A stretch of 64,000 nt of DNA from Tieghemostelium lacteum (taxonomy: Eukaryota; Evosea; Eumycetozoa; Dictyosteliales; Raperosteliaceae): NCBI GenBank assembly GCA_001606155.1, contig LODT01000034.1:349665-413664 (forward strand), written 5' to 3'. A model generated the notes under the pieces. It was not told where the DNA came from. It worked only from the letters and a program-made list of their open reading frames with translations, and ran no database searches. The position numbers and the translations under genes were made by a program. Shown one piece after another: positions 1-11,414 of the stretch (within the stretch, counting starts at the first letter, position 1; every line of letters begins with the position of its first letter).

Positions 1-261
1 TACATTTAAACAATATAATGCAGTTGCAGATGATAAACATTCAGGAGTGGTAGCTTTAAAAAATTGTACAGTGGTATATAACATATCCTCAATTTCAGAT
101 TGAGTTTGGTTACTTGGTATATAAATGGAAGTGTAGTTTAAAAATGGCGAACATAATGATGAAGTATTTAGAACTTCACATGTACCATTGTAGTCAAACG
201 CATTAACTTGAATTGAAATAAAATACAAAAAAATTATACATAAAATATTAAACTTTATCAT
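1..261 (-). CDS. Frizzled-type cysteine-rich domain protein (5' end only)
   Basis: The frame opens with ATG at 261 and runs without a stop to the window edge, giving 87 residues. Residues 1-22 form a hydrophobic signal peptide. The rest fits the start of a frizzled CRD: a Cys pair with the short 'CSPFLNYTSIYIP' stretch between, then 'NQTQSEIE' and a 'PEC' motif, which is the usual spacing in dictyostelid frizzled/smoothened-like proteins. Such proteins are extracellular or seven-TM cell-surface receptors. The membrane part, if any, lies left of the window, so a purely secreted CRD protein is also possible. It is divergently arranged with the transporter gene starting at 771. Confidence 0.7.
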   Translation of the reverse strand, partial: MIKFNILCIIFLYFISIQVNAFDYNGTCEVLNTSSLCSPFLNYTSIYIPSNQTQSEIEDMLYTTVQFFKATTPECLSSATALYCLNV

Positions 262-770
262 GACTGAATTGACAAGTTCTGTTAGAGTATTTGGTGACAA
301 AATATTTTAGTTTTGTATCAAAAGTCGTCTTTCTACGAAAACTTGAAAAAAAACATAAATATCAAATGGAATCTCGGAAATTTCGTGCTTATGACCCACT
401 TTAAATCACAAATATCTTTTAAACAAAACCCATTTTTTTTTTTTAATAAAAAATCATTAAACTTAAATACGAATATATATTTCTGTTTTCTATTAATATA
501 ACTTTGTAAAATTAATAAAAAATAATTTAATTAAGTTTAAATTATTTTTAATTCAAATTTTCGTGTTTAGATTACATGGTGTAAGTCTTTCAATCTTGAT
601 TGTATAAAAATTCACATAATTAGATAATCAGATCATCAGACAAAAAATAAAAAAATCTTTTCAAAAATAACACCACGTTAATTTCCGTTTGAGAAATCAA
701 AGAAAAATAAAGTTTTTTTTATCTTTTATCTTTTATTTTTTAAAATTGGAGTAAAAGTGTAGACTTGAAT
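262..770. other. Divergent intergenic region
   Basis: About 500 bases of AT-rich DNA lie between two divergent starts. It holds homopolymer T/A runs and no convincing coding frame; the 62-codon frame at 313-501 has no family resemblance. It must hold the promoters of both flanking genes, but I see no motif I can name. Confidence 0.6.
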
Positions 771-2733
771 ATGGGTGCCTATAAAGATGAAGATCACGCA
801 GAGACAGCCAATGAAGTCATTGCAGCCAAAGGTGTATATCTGAAAAGAAAGTGTCAAGATTGTTTCTTTTTACTTTTATTTTTAGCATTTTGGGTTGGTA
901 TGATTGTTATTGCCGGTATTGCTGGTAAAGAAGGTAATCCACAAAGGTATATTATTTGTGAAATTTGATTTCGCACAAAAAAAATGAAAACTAATATGAT
1001 TTTTGAAATTTATTTTTAGATTGGTTGCAGGTACAGATTCATATGGTAATATATGTGGTACTGATAATATAGCAGATGGTGTACTATTACATAATCAATC
1101 TAGAGATTTAAGTAATGCCAAAAATGTTTATTTTATTTATTATACAACATATGCAGTCTATAGAGTTATATGCGTTGAGGCATGTCCAGATGTAACAGTA
1201 GATGTACCTGTAAATGCTAGTGATTTGATTTGTGATTATGATACTGTTCCATCACTGGACCAGATCTATCCAAATGGTACATGTTGGCCAAAATATGCAG
1301 CATCACCAGTACTGAATAGATGTCTGCCAACAGCTCTCAGTAACACTTCAGAGACAGTCGCTGATAAGGTATTCCAAATTATCAATGACAGATTCTCAAA
1401 GGATACAACAGTAAAGATTCTATCCGATTTGGTTAGATCTTGGAAATACTTGATCATTGGTGCTGCCATTGCATTGGGTATCGGTTTGTTTTGGATCTTT
1501 TTAATGAGATTCTTTGCAGGTGTCATTACATGGACTACTATTCTATGTGCATTGGCATTTATGGCTTTGTTGACTGCACAGGTTTACTTCCAATGGCAGA
1601 AGGCACAGGACGCAATTGACACTATTCCACCACAACAAAGACTAGAGATGCAATATGACAATGTAAAAGCACTTAAAGTTATTTTTATCATTTTATGTGT
1701 ACTTTCTGGTTTGTTCCTTTTGATTGTAGTTGCAATGTTAAAGAGAATTAAGCTGGCAATTCGTATTATAAAGGAAAGTAGTAGAGCTATAGGTACAATG
1801 CCATCTATATTCTTTTTCCCAATATTTATATTCTTTTGGTTATGTGTATTCATTATCTATTGGGTAGTTGTAGGCTTCTATTTGGGAACTGCAGGTGAAC
1901 CTACCTATTCCTATAATGCTGAATACGATGTCTATACATTTACCGGTTATGAAGCAAACAAAAAGATTAGATATTGTCAGATTTACCATTTCTTTGGTTT
2001 ACTTTGGACATTGGCATTCATATTGGCAGTCAATCAGACTACTATAGCAGGTGCCATTTCATCATGGTACTGGGTTAGAGATAAAAAGGATACACCTTAT
2101 TTCCCAGTTTGGTCATCTTTTGGTAGAGTTTTAAGATATCATTTAGGTTCATTGGCATTTGGCTCATTGATTTTAGCCATTATACAATTCATTCGTTGGG
2201 TTTTAAGATATCTAGAAAAGAAATTCAAAGGTAAGGAAGAGAATTTTGCAGTATTTATTGTAAAATGTTTAAATTGTATATTTGGCTGTTTTGAACGTTT
2301 CATCAAGTTCCTCGATAAGAATGCTTATATTATGATTAGTATCTACGGTTACTCGTTCTGTGAAGGTGCTCAAAGAGGTTTCACTTTAATTCTTTCAAAT
2401 ATCTTACGTGTTGGTGCTGTCAATATGATTGGTACATTCTTAATGTTCTTAGGTCGTATTTTAATCACTGCTGCCACTGTTGGTATAAGTTTCTATCTCC
2501 TTGAAAGAGTTGATGATTTGACATTCTATGTCATTCCTGTAATTTTAATTGGTTTCATTGCATTCTTTATTGCCTCTGGTATCATGTCAGTCTATGACAT
2601 GTCAATTGATACCATCCTCTTATGTTTCTGTGAAGATTGTGCAAGAAATGATGGTTCTGATTCCAGACCTTATTACATGTCAAAATCTTTACGTAAATTT
2701 GTAGATGGTAAAGAGAGAACAAAATGTTGTTAA
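771..2733 (+). CDS. Choline transporter-like protein (CTL/SLC44 family)
   Basis: Two exons, 771..946 and 1020..2733, encode 629 residues. The intron runs from GTATAT to TTTTAG and splits an Arg codon. Splicing restores the signature 'GTDSYGNICG' at residues 63-72, just after the first TM segment (about 31-50), as in other CTL proteins. A large Cys-containing extracellular loop follows, then roughly nine more hydrophobic segments. The C-terminal part has the family-typical Cys-rich 'FCEDCARNDG' stretch. The family acts in choline or related amine transport in plasma or organelle membranes. I chose ATG 771 because the in-frame codon at 765 is TTG. The family call is firm; the substrate is inferred from the family. 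Confidence 0.93.
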
Positions 2734-2866
2734 TCTCCTACACATTACTCATACTATGTATTGTAATTAAAAACCTTGTAAAAATAAACCATATATATCA
2801 ATCTTTTTTCAAACAAAAGATTATAAATTAAAAATAAATACAATTATTGGGAATATTTATTTATAA

Positions 2867-3561
2867 CTATCTCTGCCAGATGGTCATACCTTTTCTATCT
2901 ATAATCTTTTCAAAATATTTTTTGGGTAATATACCATCAATACCATTAGTGAGAGCAACATCATTTGCAGATAAAAAGAATTCAATACCATCATCTAATG
3001 CTAACTGTAAATCAATTATAATAACCATATCACAACCATTTCTCATACCAGAGGTAACACCACCATTGTCACCAATGGCAAAATGAATCATATTTCTGTC
3101 CATCTTATTTAACCCTTTTTCCAAAATGGATACTAAATGTTTTTTATAAGTTCCATGTATAACCATGGAATGTGTAGCTGGTGGTATTACAGGTATATCA
3201 TTTACAGTATTTACTTTTCTTAATTCTACATTATCTACTTCCTTTAGAGTGTGTCCTTGATTGGCTCTAATCATCATCTCACCATTCACCAATTCCATAT
3301 AATAACGTTTCTTGTCATTTGTATCTACAACATGTTTAATCATTTCAATTGTTACACCTTTAAAATTTCTATTTGCTAATAAATCTGTAATCTTTACAAA
3401 ACCATCATTTTGTATAGGTAGTTTTTCTGCAAGTGCGCCATGTCTATTTATATTTAATAATATTAGATTTCTTTACTTATAATCATATTAAATTATAAAT
3501 CTTACCTTAATATCCAAGATAAAGTTTTGGAAAGTTTTACTTCTTGTGCTTTAGATGACAT
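2867..3561 (-). CDS. tRNA 2'-phosphotransferase (Tpt1/KptA/TRPT1)
   Basis: Exons 3506..3561 and 2867..3443 (minus strand) encode 210 residues. The intron (GTAAGA..AATAG) splits an Arg codon, and splicing creates 'SKTLSWILRHGA', the N-terminal family signature. Further on are 'DGFVKITDLL', 'RANQGHT', 'HGTYKKHLVSILEKGL' and a 'GMRNGCDMVIIIDL' segment. The order and length match Tpt1 proteins, which transfer the splice-junction 2'-phosphate of ligated tRNA to NAD+. This is the last step of tRNA splicing by the 5'-phosphate (fungal/plant type) ligation route. The gene is convergent with the transporter at 2733, with about 130 bases between stops. Confidence 0.92.
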
Positions 3562-4219
3562 TTTATTTTAATTTTAATAGTATCTAATGTCTAAAGGATT
3601 GATTTTAAATAAATAATTTTATTTTACAAAAAGCTTATATCTTAAACTAAAGAAAAAATAAAGATTTTTTTTTTATCATTTTCTCACAAAATTTGGCATA
3701 TTCAAAGAAATATATCTTAAATTAATTTAAGATTAATTTATAATATATATAATATATTATTATTAACAATAGTTAAGATGAAATGAAATGGTTTGAAGAT
3801 ATTTTTCAATTAGATTTTTTTTTTTTGTAAAATATGATGAAATGTAATTTAATGTCTAATCAAGAAAGACAATAAAAACAATTTTTAAACATAAAAAAAT
3901 AAAATAAAAATTTTATTTGTTAAAAATTTTAAAATATAACAGTATAGATCAAAATCGATTAAGTATTGATAAAATTTAATTTTAATTATAAAGTGTTATT
4001 AATAGATTGGTTATTAACTTAACTTTGAAGTAATAAATAAATATTTAAAGATTATAAAATGAAATGGCGTCAATTAATAGTAAATAAAAATTATTTTTAT
4101 TGGGGATTGCTAATTTCATGAGATACAGATAATGTATTAATAATAATATACTAAATATTATTTTTCAATTCATTTTATAAAGCTATTTTTTTTATTAAAA
4201 TCAAAACCAATTTTTAGAA
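3562..4219. other. Intergenic region holding one copy of a dispersed repeat
   Basis: No coding frame is visible. It contains a perfect 20-bp palindrome at 3714-3733 and, from about 3770 to 4170, a sequence that recurs in inverted orientation at about 34660-35030. It also serves as 5' flank for both the phosphotransferase and the racemase gene. Confidence 0.6.
3770..4170 (+). repeat. Dispersed AT-rich repeat, copy A
   Basis: Reading forward from about 3890, this stretch shares an ordered string of blocks with the reverse complement of 34660-35030: 'AAATTTAATTTTAATTAT', 'ATTAATAGATT', 'AACTTAACTT', 'AATAAATATTTAAAGAT', 'ATAAAATGAAATG' and 'TCAATTAATAGTAAA'. Spacing is similar throughout. I judge about three quarters of bases identical over some 240 bases by eye; outside that core the match is weaker. 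No coding capacity or terminal repeat is visible. Confidence 0.65.
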
Positions 4220-5191
4220 ATGGAGGGCCCAACCAACTATGCAGTTAATTTTAATGAAATAAAAGAATCACATCAAAGAATTAAGGATTTTATACATTTG
4301 ACACCAGTTTTGAGTAACTCAACCATTAATGAACTCTCTGGAAAACAGTTATATTTCAAATGTGAAAATTTTCAAAAATCATGTTCATTTAAATTTAGAG
4401 GTGCCTCTAATGCCATCTTAAAACTGAGTGAAGAGGAATTAAAGAGTGGAGTTGTTACACATTCATCAGGTAACCATGGTCAAGGATTGGCAAAAGCAGC
4501 AAAAATGAAGAATACAAAGGCATACATAGTAGTACCTTCGAACGCACCTCAAATTAAAATCAATGCCATCAGAGACTATGGTGCTGAAGTGGTATTATGT
4601 GAACCTACTTTAGTAGCAAGAGAGACAAACTGTCAGAATCTAATTGATAAACATGGATGTACTTTAGTTCACCCATTTGATAATGAATCTATCATTCAAG
4701 GACAAGGAACTGTTGCTTTGGAACTTTTAGAACAGGTACCTGATTTAGACTGTATTGTATGCCCAGTTGGAGGTGGTGGCTTACTTTCTGGAATTTGTAT
4801 TGCCGCAAAAGCTATAAAACCAAATATAAAAGTTATTGCAGCTGAACCTGAAGGTGCAGATGATGCTTTTAGATCAAAACAAGCTGGTTCAGTTCAAAAA
4901 CACAGTGAAAACAAACCAAATACTATTGCAGATGGTTTATTAACTACAGTAGGTTCTAGAAATTGGCCAATTATTCGTGATCTTTGTGATGAAATTATTA
5001 CAGTTTCTGATCAAGAAATCAAAGAGGCAATGAGATTGATTTGGGAAAGAATGAAAATTATAGTTGAACCATCATCAGCTACTGCATTGGCTATTACACT
5101 TAAACAACAATTCAAAGACAAAACAGATCTAAAGAAAGTTGGTATTGTAATATCAGGTGGTAATGTTGATTTGGATAAATGGAAATGGTAA
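4220..5191 (+). CDS. Serine racemase / serine-threonine dehydratase family
   Basis: A single-exon gene of 323 residues, the usual length for eukaryotic serine racemase. It is a fold-type II PLP enzyme. The lysine that should bind PLP lies in 'SFKFRGASNA' (about residue 53), followed by 'SSGNHGQGLAKAA' for substrate carboxylate and ring contacts, and the Gly-rich phosphate loop 'GGGGLLSG' near residue 190. A C-terminal 'VISGGNVD' segment matches the Ser-containing PLP-nitrogen contact of this family. It interconverts L- and D-serine and also eliminates water to pyruvate. Threonine dehydratase is the main alternative, but there is no C-terminal ACT regulatory domain. ATG 4220 follows a T-rich leader. 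Confidence 0.92.
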   Translation: MEGPTNYAVNFNEIKESHQRIKDFIHLTPVLSNSTINELSGKQLYFKCENFQKSCSFKFRGASNAILKLSEEELKSGVVTHSSGNHGQGLAKAAKMKNTKAYIVVPSNAPQIKINAIRDYGAEVVLCEPTLVARETNCQNLIDKHGCTLVHPFDNESIIQGQGTVALELLEQVPDLDCIVCPVGGGGLLSGICIAAKAIKPNIKVIAAEPEGADDAFRSKQAGSVQKHSENKPNTIADGLLTTVGSRNWPIIRDLCDEIITVSDQEIKEAMRLIWERMKIIVEPSSATALAITLKQQFKDKTDLKKVGIVISGGNVDLDKWKW

Positions 5192-5287
5192 ATTACTTTA
5201 TTCATTTTACCATTTCCTGCATTTATTTAATCAATTGATTATCTGTGTGTTTAATAAAATCCAAAATGAATTGGATCTATCTCTAAA

Positions 5288-6780
5288 CTAACCTGTCCTA
5301 GTTTTAAATATTGAAATTAGGTGATTATACCTATTTTCAATTTGTTTTGGAGTTTTACTTTGTATTTTGTTTTCAGATATCCACAACCAAGTACTTTCTC
5401 CAATACCTTTCTCTCTAATGGTAATTAATATTATTTTATCTTCATCTTTTGTCCATTTAACCAAAACACCATCCAATAATTCCAAATTATCAGATAATAC
5501 ACCATCTCTTGTCTGACCATTACCATTCTCCTGAACTACTGTAGATATTGGTTTCTGAGTTTCTACTTGTTGATTTTGAATTGGAGTGGGAGTAGGTACC
5601 AAAATTGGTGGTTGAACTGTTACTTGTTGTTGTGTTTGTGGTGGTTGTACTTGATATTGTGTTGGTACTGGTGGTTGAACTATGCTACTACTATTATTAT
5701 TGTTACTGTTATTTGATTGATTTTCATCAACATAATAAGTTTCTTCATTATCATCTTGATCAGGTCTTTGATGTTTTGGTTTTCTTTTGGTTGAGGACCT
5801 GTTGGTTTTTGGAGTACGTTCATGTCTTTGTCGTTTAATGTAAGCAGATTGAAGGAATTTAGGATCTCTATTGGAAAAGAGATTTGCAATTTTGTTGAAA
5901 TCAGTTCCATAGAGTTCAACACCTTTTTTAAGAGTTTCATGTTCAGCTTCAGAGAGTTTAGAACTGCTGTACATGAGTTGTTTAATTTCAGTATCTGCAC
6001 TGTTTCCAGCTACTAATTTCTTGTAGCGATGAAATATCTGATCTTTGGATTTAGAAGGAAGCAAATGAGTGATAATATCCTCCCAATTACAAGTACCATA
6101 TCTCTTTATACCAATAGCCAGTAATTGATCCTCACCAGGTGTGAATTTCAATTGGTTACCAATGATAGACTTGAAACAAAACTGTTTATTTACATGATCT
6201 GCAAAGGTATCCAAAATGATTTCCATAGTCTGAAAAGTAGGTTTTCTATCCTCTTTTAACATTGCCTTCAAAGAAGGATGTAATTTCAATAGTTCTGAAT
6301 CATAATAGGATTGAACCATCTGCTTCTTTACCGATCTAGTTAAAACCTTACTAGGAGACTCCAATTGTTGAAATATAAACTTTTTCAACATTTCCTTTTC
6401 CAAATGATTGGTGTGACGAGTGTAAATCTCATCCATCATCTTTTCACATTTCTCTAACATTTGATTGTGGTCAGGTGATATAGGTTGCTTCAAAAAATAC
6501 CTATACTTTTCATAGTGAGCTTGTTCTGTGCTATTTTGTGTTTTTTTTAGAATACTATAGTTTTGTGGGTTGGTCTGAATCCTCAGTAACAAATAGACTT
6601 GCATAAGCAATTGATAGTGTATAGTTAGTTGATTCTTTAGTTCATCTAATTGTTCATTGGTTATATTTATATTTGGAAATATTGGTTTACTTGGTGATGT
6701 AGTATTCATTATTGTTGATTTTACTTTATTATTATTAGCAGCTATACTACCAATTGGAATTTTAAATGGTGTTGATATTA

Positions 6781-6852
<72 letters not shown>

Positions 6853-8108
6853 TGTTCTTTGTTGGTGTTGATGTTGGTGTTGTAAAAGTAGTAATTGTTG
6901 AATCAATAAAATTGATTTCAGGTAAAGGTAATATTTCTACAGTTGATGGCATGGATGCAATCTCTGCAATCATATCATCAGTTAAGTCATATATTGGTTG
7001 TTGCTGTTGTTGATGCTGCTCTTGATGTTGTTGTATTTGTTCTTGATCTTGTTGGTGTTGTTGGTATTCTATAGTTGAATCTATATCCATAGATTGGTAA
7101 AGTGAATTATATACAGTTTGTGGTGCTTGTTGTGGACTATCGAATAGTTTTACTCTTTTAGAGTAGTTACTACCTATATTTAAATTATTATTATTATTAC
7201 TATTATAGTGATATTCATCATCATAATAGTTATCATTAACATTATAGATGTTGTAGTCTTGTGGATTTTCACTGAGTAGTAAGGAACTACTACTATTGGT
7301 ATTATCAATAACAAAATTGCAAGCCAACATATCAAAAAATTCATTATTATTAATAACATCGTCTTTTGCTTCATTTTCTATAAAATCCGAAACCAAAGCT
7401 TGCATTTCATCTATGAAAATTAGTGGCAATTAGTATCAAAGTGTATTAACATTATGTTATTATACACCTACTCGAAGGATTATCATTATCAAATTCAGTA
7501 TTTTGTTGTAATTGTTGACTAAATGATAATTGTTGGTTATTTTCATTATTCTCCGTAGTGTTGGTATTATCACTAGTATTGTTATTATTATTATTATTAT
7601 TATAAAAATTATTAAAATCTTTATTGGAATCTAATAATGATGGTTGATTATCTAGATTAGATTGTTTTTCATCACCTGTATCATCTGAAGATGAATCCTC
7701 GTCATCTTCATCGTCATCTTCATCTTCATCATCCTCATGTGGAACATAATCTTGGTCATCGTCATCATCTTCCAATGTATTATGATTTTGTAAAGATAAT
7801 AGAAACTTATGATAATAGTCATTCTGACTATCAGTATAAACACCTAATGTGTTACTATCTTGATTATCTTCTAATGGTGGGAATATGTTACCCAAGTCAT
7901 CTGATATATCCTTTTTATTAGATTTTGAAGGTGACTGTTCTAGATCTAATCCATTACTATTATTACTACTATTGTTATTATTGGAAAGACCATCATTTAT
8001 ATAATGGTCATTAGGTAGTGTTGTATCTATAGCTGTTTCTTTACTTAAATCTAAATCTACCTCATTTGATGTCAATAACATCTTTGTTGGAGATATTTCT
8101 GTATTCAT
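5288..8108 (-). CDS. Acidic poly-Asn protein with Myb/SANT repeats, GON4-like
   Basis: Exons 7472..8108 and 5288..7410 (minus) join in phase through donor GTAGGT and acceptor CATAG, giving 919 residues. The first exon is acidic and low complexity (Asp/Glu runs around residues 115-140, Asn runs). The second starts with a long poly-Asn tract encoded by about 25 AAT repeats. SANT-type repeats lie at about 630-680 ('FTPGEDQLLAIGIKRYG'), 695-745 ('LSEAEHETLKKGVELYG') and 862-915 ('KWTKDEDKIILITIREKG'). The first resembles the GON4L SANT-like segment, whose proteins are chromatin-linked transcription regulators. A nuclear role is inferred from the SANT repeats. A Gln-rich stretch (residues about 590-610 and 820-850) is typical of dictyostelid regulators. 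Confidence 0.8.
6776..6856 (-). repeat. Trinucleotide (AAT)n tract coding for poly-Asn
   Basis: An almost pure ATT/AAT array lies inside the SANT protein gene and is read as Asn on the minus strand. This is a simple-sequence tract of the type common in dictyostelid regulators and is likely length-polymorphic. Confidence 0.95.
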
Positions 8109-8763
8109 TATTATTATTCTACTTTATTATCATTTATGTGCTGTTTGTAAAGAAAGTGAAAAAACAAACTTTCTTTTTTAAAAATTCAAATTATGTTAAA
8201 TTAGATGCAGATTTTAATAAAATTCAAATTTGAATTTCAACGGTATTTATTTATATTATATCATGATATTCACTTATTCTGATTTTTCAATAACATTTTC
8301 AACAATTAAACAATTGGAAAGCACTATTGTTGAATATTGGTTTGAGTTTTCCCTTTAGGCTTTAGAATTTTGTGGGGTATGATAATATGTATTTGAATTT
8401 TCTTTTCTCCAGCATAACTTTAGTGAAAAAAAAAAAAAAATAAAAATTATCTAGTTGAATAGGCTCTTCCTATTACATTTTTGATGACTCAAAAAGAATG
8501 AAATCCCTCTATGTGGTATTCCCAAAGGGTATCACATGAGAAGGGAACTTATTCAATATAAGGTTGGAGTTATTCGTTTAAATCAACTATTGGTCATGAT
8601 TTTACAATTTTCATGTAAGCAGAAAAATGAAGAAGAAATCAAATACAACTGTTTTATTCAAGTCAAAGACAGTGATGGATTCTATATTTCAAATAGGAGT
8701 TGATTTCTTTCATTTTTTATTATTTTATTATATATTTCTTTTTGAAAATTTTATTTTTTATAA
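8109..8763. other. Intergenic region with short coding-like remnants
   Basis: Two short plus-strand frames stand out from the AT-rich background. One is an ATG frame at 8263-8358 (31 codons). The other is an open stretch at 8488-8700 reading '...GIPKGYHMRRELIQYKVG...'. The second is unusually free of simple sequence for this genome. Neither joins in phase to the gene at 8764 by any splice pair I found. They could be remnants of an earlier N-terminal exon or of an unrelated dead gene. Confidence 0.35.
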
Positions 8764-10802
8764 ATGAATAGCAATAATAATAATAATACACAACCAACAA
8801 GTTTTACCGAGATTGATATACCAAAGGAACATTGGGACAGTAAATCAGTTCTAAAATGGTGTAAATTCATTGAAATACCTGAAAAGGATTTATTAATTTT
8901 TAGAGATACTGAGTTAGATGGATTTAGTTTAGTATACTTTAATAAATCTGGAGATTTAATAAAACAATTAAGGGATTTTGGTGTATCAAATTCTTCTTCA
9001 ATTAGAATTTTTGCAAAATTCAATCCACCAGAAACACAAGGTAAACTAAACATCTATCATATTCTAAACACCTTTTGTTCATTTTTACTAATATATTTTT
9101 TACATAAAATTCAATACAATTAAACACCTATTGACATTCAACTACACAATAGGAATGCAAGGTATGTAGATTGCTTGAATAATGTAAAGTATTTAGGTGT
9201 TGAGACTAGATATTAACTTAGTAATAATTAGCTGATAAACGTTGGACATTTGTAGACCCAGTAAATCAAGGAAACTATTATCACATTGATCCAAAACATT
9301 TACAATTGGATATTTTATATAGTAAAGCAATCGAAGGTGGGAGTTGGTTAGTTCAGGGGTCATATAGAAGTGGCAAAACAACCCATATGATGGCACTTGA
9401 AAAACAAATTCAAAAAGAATTTCATCCAATTATTTTAACTTTGAACCCTTATATTGACATTTGGAAAAATATATCAGGTGTAATCTCAATAGATTTCCCT
9501 GATTGTGGGCCTATTAAAGATGTCCAGGAATTTAAAGACAAGTTTCTCGCCAATAAGAAGTATTTTGGAGGGAGGAAAGTAGTTTTATTATTTGATGAGT
9601 TCCAATGTTTACTTGATACCGAAGAGTACTTTGAATTCTGCTCAGTAATGAAATATATAATGGATAACAGAGCCAAATATAACATGCAAGCCATTTTTGG
9701 TTTCGGGACATTTAGAACTATTAAATTGGCAAAATTAGATAGCAGAATTAGTTCATTTCATATGCCAGAAACAACTATAATAGAACCACTTCCAGAGAAA
9801 TTGGTATATAAACTACTCAATGAATGGGCAAATACTATAGGAATGATAATTCCACCGTTAATTCTGAAAGAAATATATATAACTATTGGTGGGTATGCAG
9901 GCCTTCTTGGACTGGTGGGATTAGCTCTCCAGAGTTCAACTAGTGTAACTGAACTTAAGTCGAGCCATAATAAAAATATGACAATGAACCAGTGGTTGTT
10001 TATTCGTGAACAGACTTCTAGTAATTTACAAAATCAACCTCAATTCCAGAAATTAGCTGAAATAATTTCAGGTGACGAGAAAATTTCAAAACTTGCAGAA
10101 TATATTTTATATCGTCCAGAACCATTCTTTTGCTCACCAGAAAATATTGAATATATGATGACTCTATCAGATTATGGGCTATTAAGACAAGATAGTAAAA
10201 AAAAAGAATTTTATCTTTCCTCTCCATTAGTCAGAGAGTTCTTATTGGCCAAATACTACAGAAATGTTGGTACGGTTAACTTTCCTGATCATTGGGAAGA
10301 AAATATTATTCCATTCTTAAAAGAAATAGTAAGACACCTCCGTTCCAGAGAATTTCCCCTCCCAGAAACCCAAAACTTCACCACCAAGTTTACTTCAGAA
10401 TACACTTTCCAAGCTGAAATTTTTGCTATTATTAAAAATGGAATCAATGGATTATATAATTCTCCATATGTTATTTCAATAGAAGCTAAAACAAGTGGTA
10501 TGGGACACAGAAGAGCAGATATTTTGGTTAGAAATGGAAAAAGAATTATATTTGAATTGAAATCTGGTTTGAAATGGGAGAATGCTGATTTAGCTCAACA
10601 ATCTGTAATACAATTGGATAGATATGCAGAGGATTTTCAAGTTCATACAGCCATTATATTAAATTTAGTACCCAATGGATCAAAATTTTCTCATATAGAA
10701 TTTATCCATAATCAAGTTAAATATTTTATATTCGAGGTAATTTTTGATGGAAACACATTCACACTCAACACAAAAGAAAATATTGAAGCCACTTTGAAAT
10801 AA
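8764..10802 (+). CDS. SAM domain - P-loop NTPase - PD-(D/E)XK nuclease-fold protein
   Basis: Exons 8764..9040, 9153..9161 (a possible 9-nt microexon) and 9232..10802 give 618 residues. Residues about 18-90 form a SAM domain ('VLKWCKFIEIPEKDLL', 'LDGFSLVYF'). A P-loop ATPase follows, with Walker A 'GSYRSGKTT' and Walker B 'VVLLFDEFQCLL', and a winged-helix-like middle region. The C-terminal domain has the nuclease-fold pattern E (in 'FQAEIFAII'), D (in 'HRRADILV') and ExK ('IIFELKSG'). The NTPase plus restriction-endonuclease pairing is that of the Crinkler/AAA-ATPase-like group, whose members act on nucleic acids in the nucleus. The SAM domain sits where those proteins have a ubiquitin-like header. 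Splicing without the microexon also keeps frame. Function is inferred. Confidence 0.8.
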
Positions 10803-11414
10803 ACAATTTTTTTATTCCCATCATTTCCAATCTCTAATATCAATCAAAACAAATATCTCAGAACAAATAAATACCATAATTATCAATAAATCAATTAACC
10901 CTCCTATAATATTAAAATCTATATGAATGTGGATGTCAATAGGATTTTTTATAATAAATTCCTTTCTTTTTTCAAATCGTTTGTAGAGGCAATGTATCTG
11001 ATCAAAATCTGAAAATTAAGTTTCATCTATTATAGATTTTTTGAATGTTTGTAGTTTAATAGGTATCATTCGATTGTGTAAACATCTTTTTAAAAATTAA
11101 CCGTGGAAATCACATATGTTTGTAGTGGTGTATAACTATACATGAAAGTTGTTTAAAATATGTATTAAACTGTAAACTGTTTATTTATATATTCATTATC
11201 AGTTTAGTATAATGCTTCATCATTGATACCATTCCCACCATGAAGTTTTAAAATTATAAAAAGAATATTCAAACTGAGAATAAAATTATAAAATTTATTG
11301 TGGAACCACATGGAAGGTATCCAAAGCAGATATTTTGAAAATATCTTCAATAAAAATGAATGAAAATTTTAACGTATCAAAAAAAAAAAAATCATTTCAT
11401 CATTTTTATCAAAC
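10803..11414. other. Intergenic region, nothing recognised
   Basis: About 610 bases of AT-rich DNA. I see no coding frame, RNA gene or repeat shared with the rest of the window. A poly-A run lies just before the start of the next gene. Confidence 0.6.

Noticed and set aside
1003-1019. ATG at 1003 as the transporter start
   Set aside because: It lies in the intron; using it would lose the first TM segment, and the conserved GTDSYGN region would lack its normal N-terminus.
6657-7013. 118-codon plus-strand frame rich in Leu, opposite the SANT protein gene
   Set aside because: It is the reverse reading of the poly-Asn tract; the minus-strand gene explains it fully.
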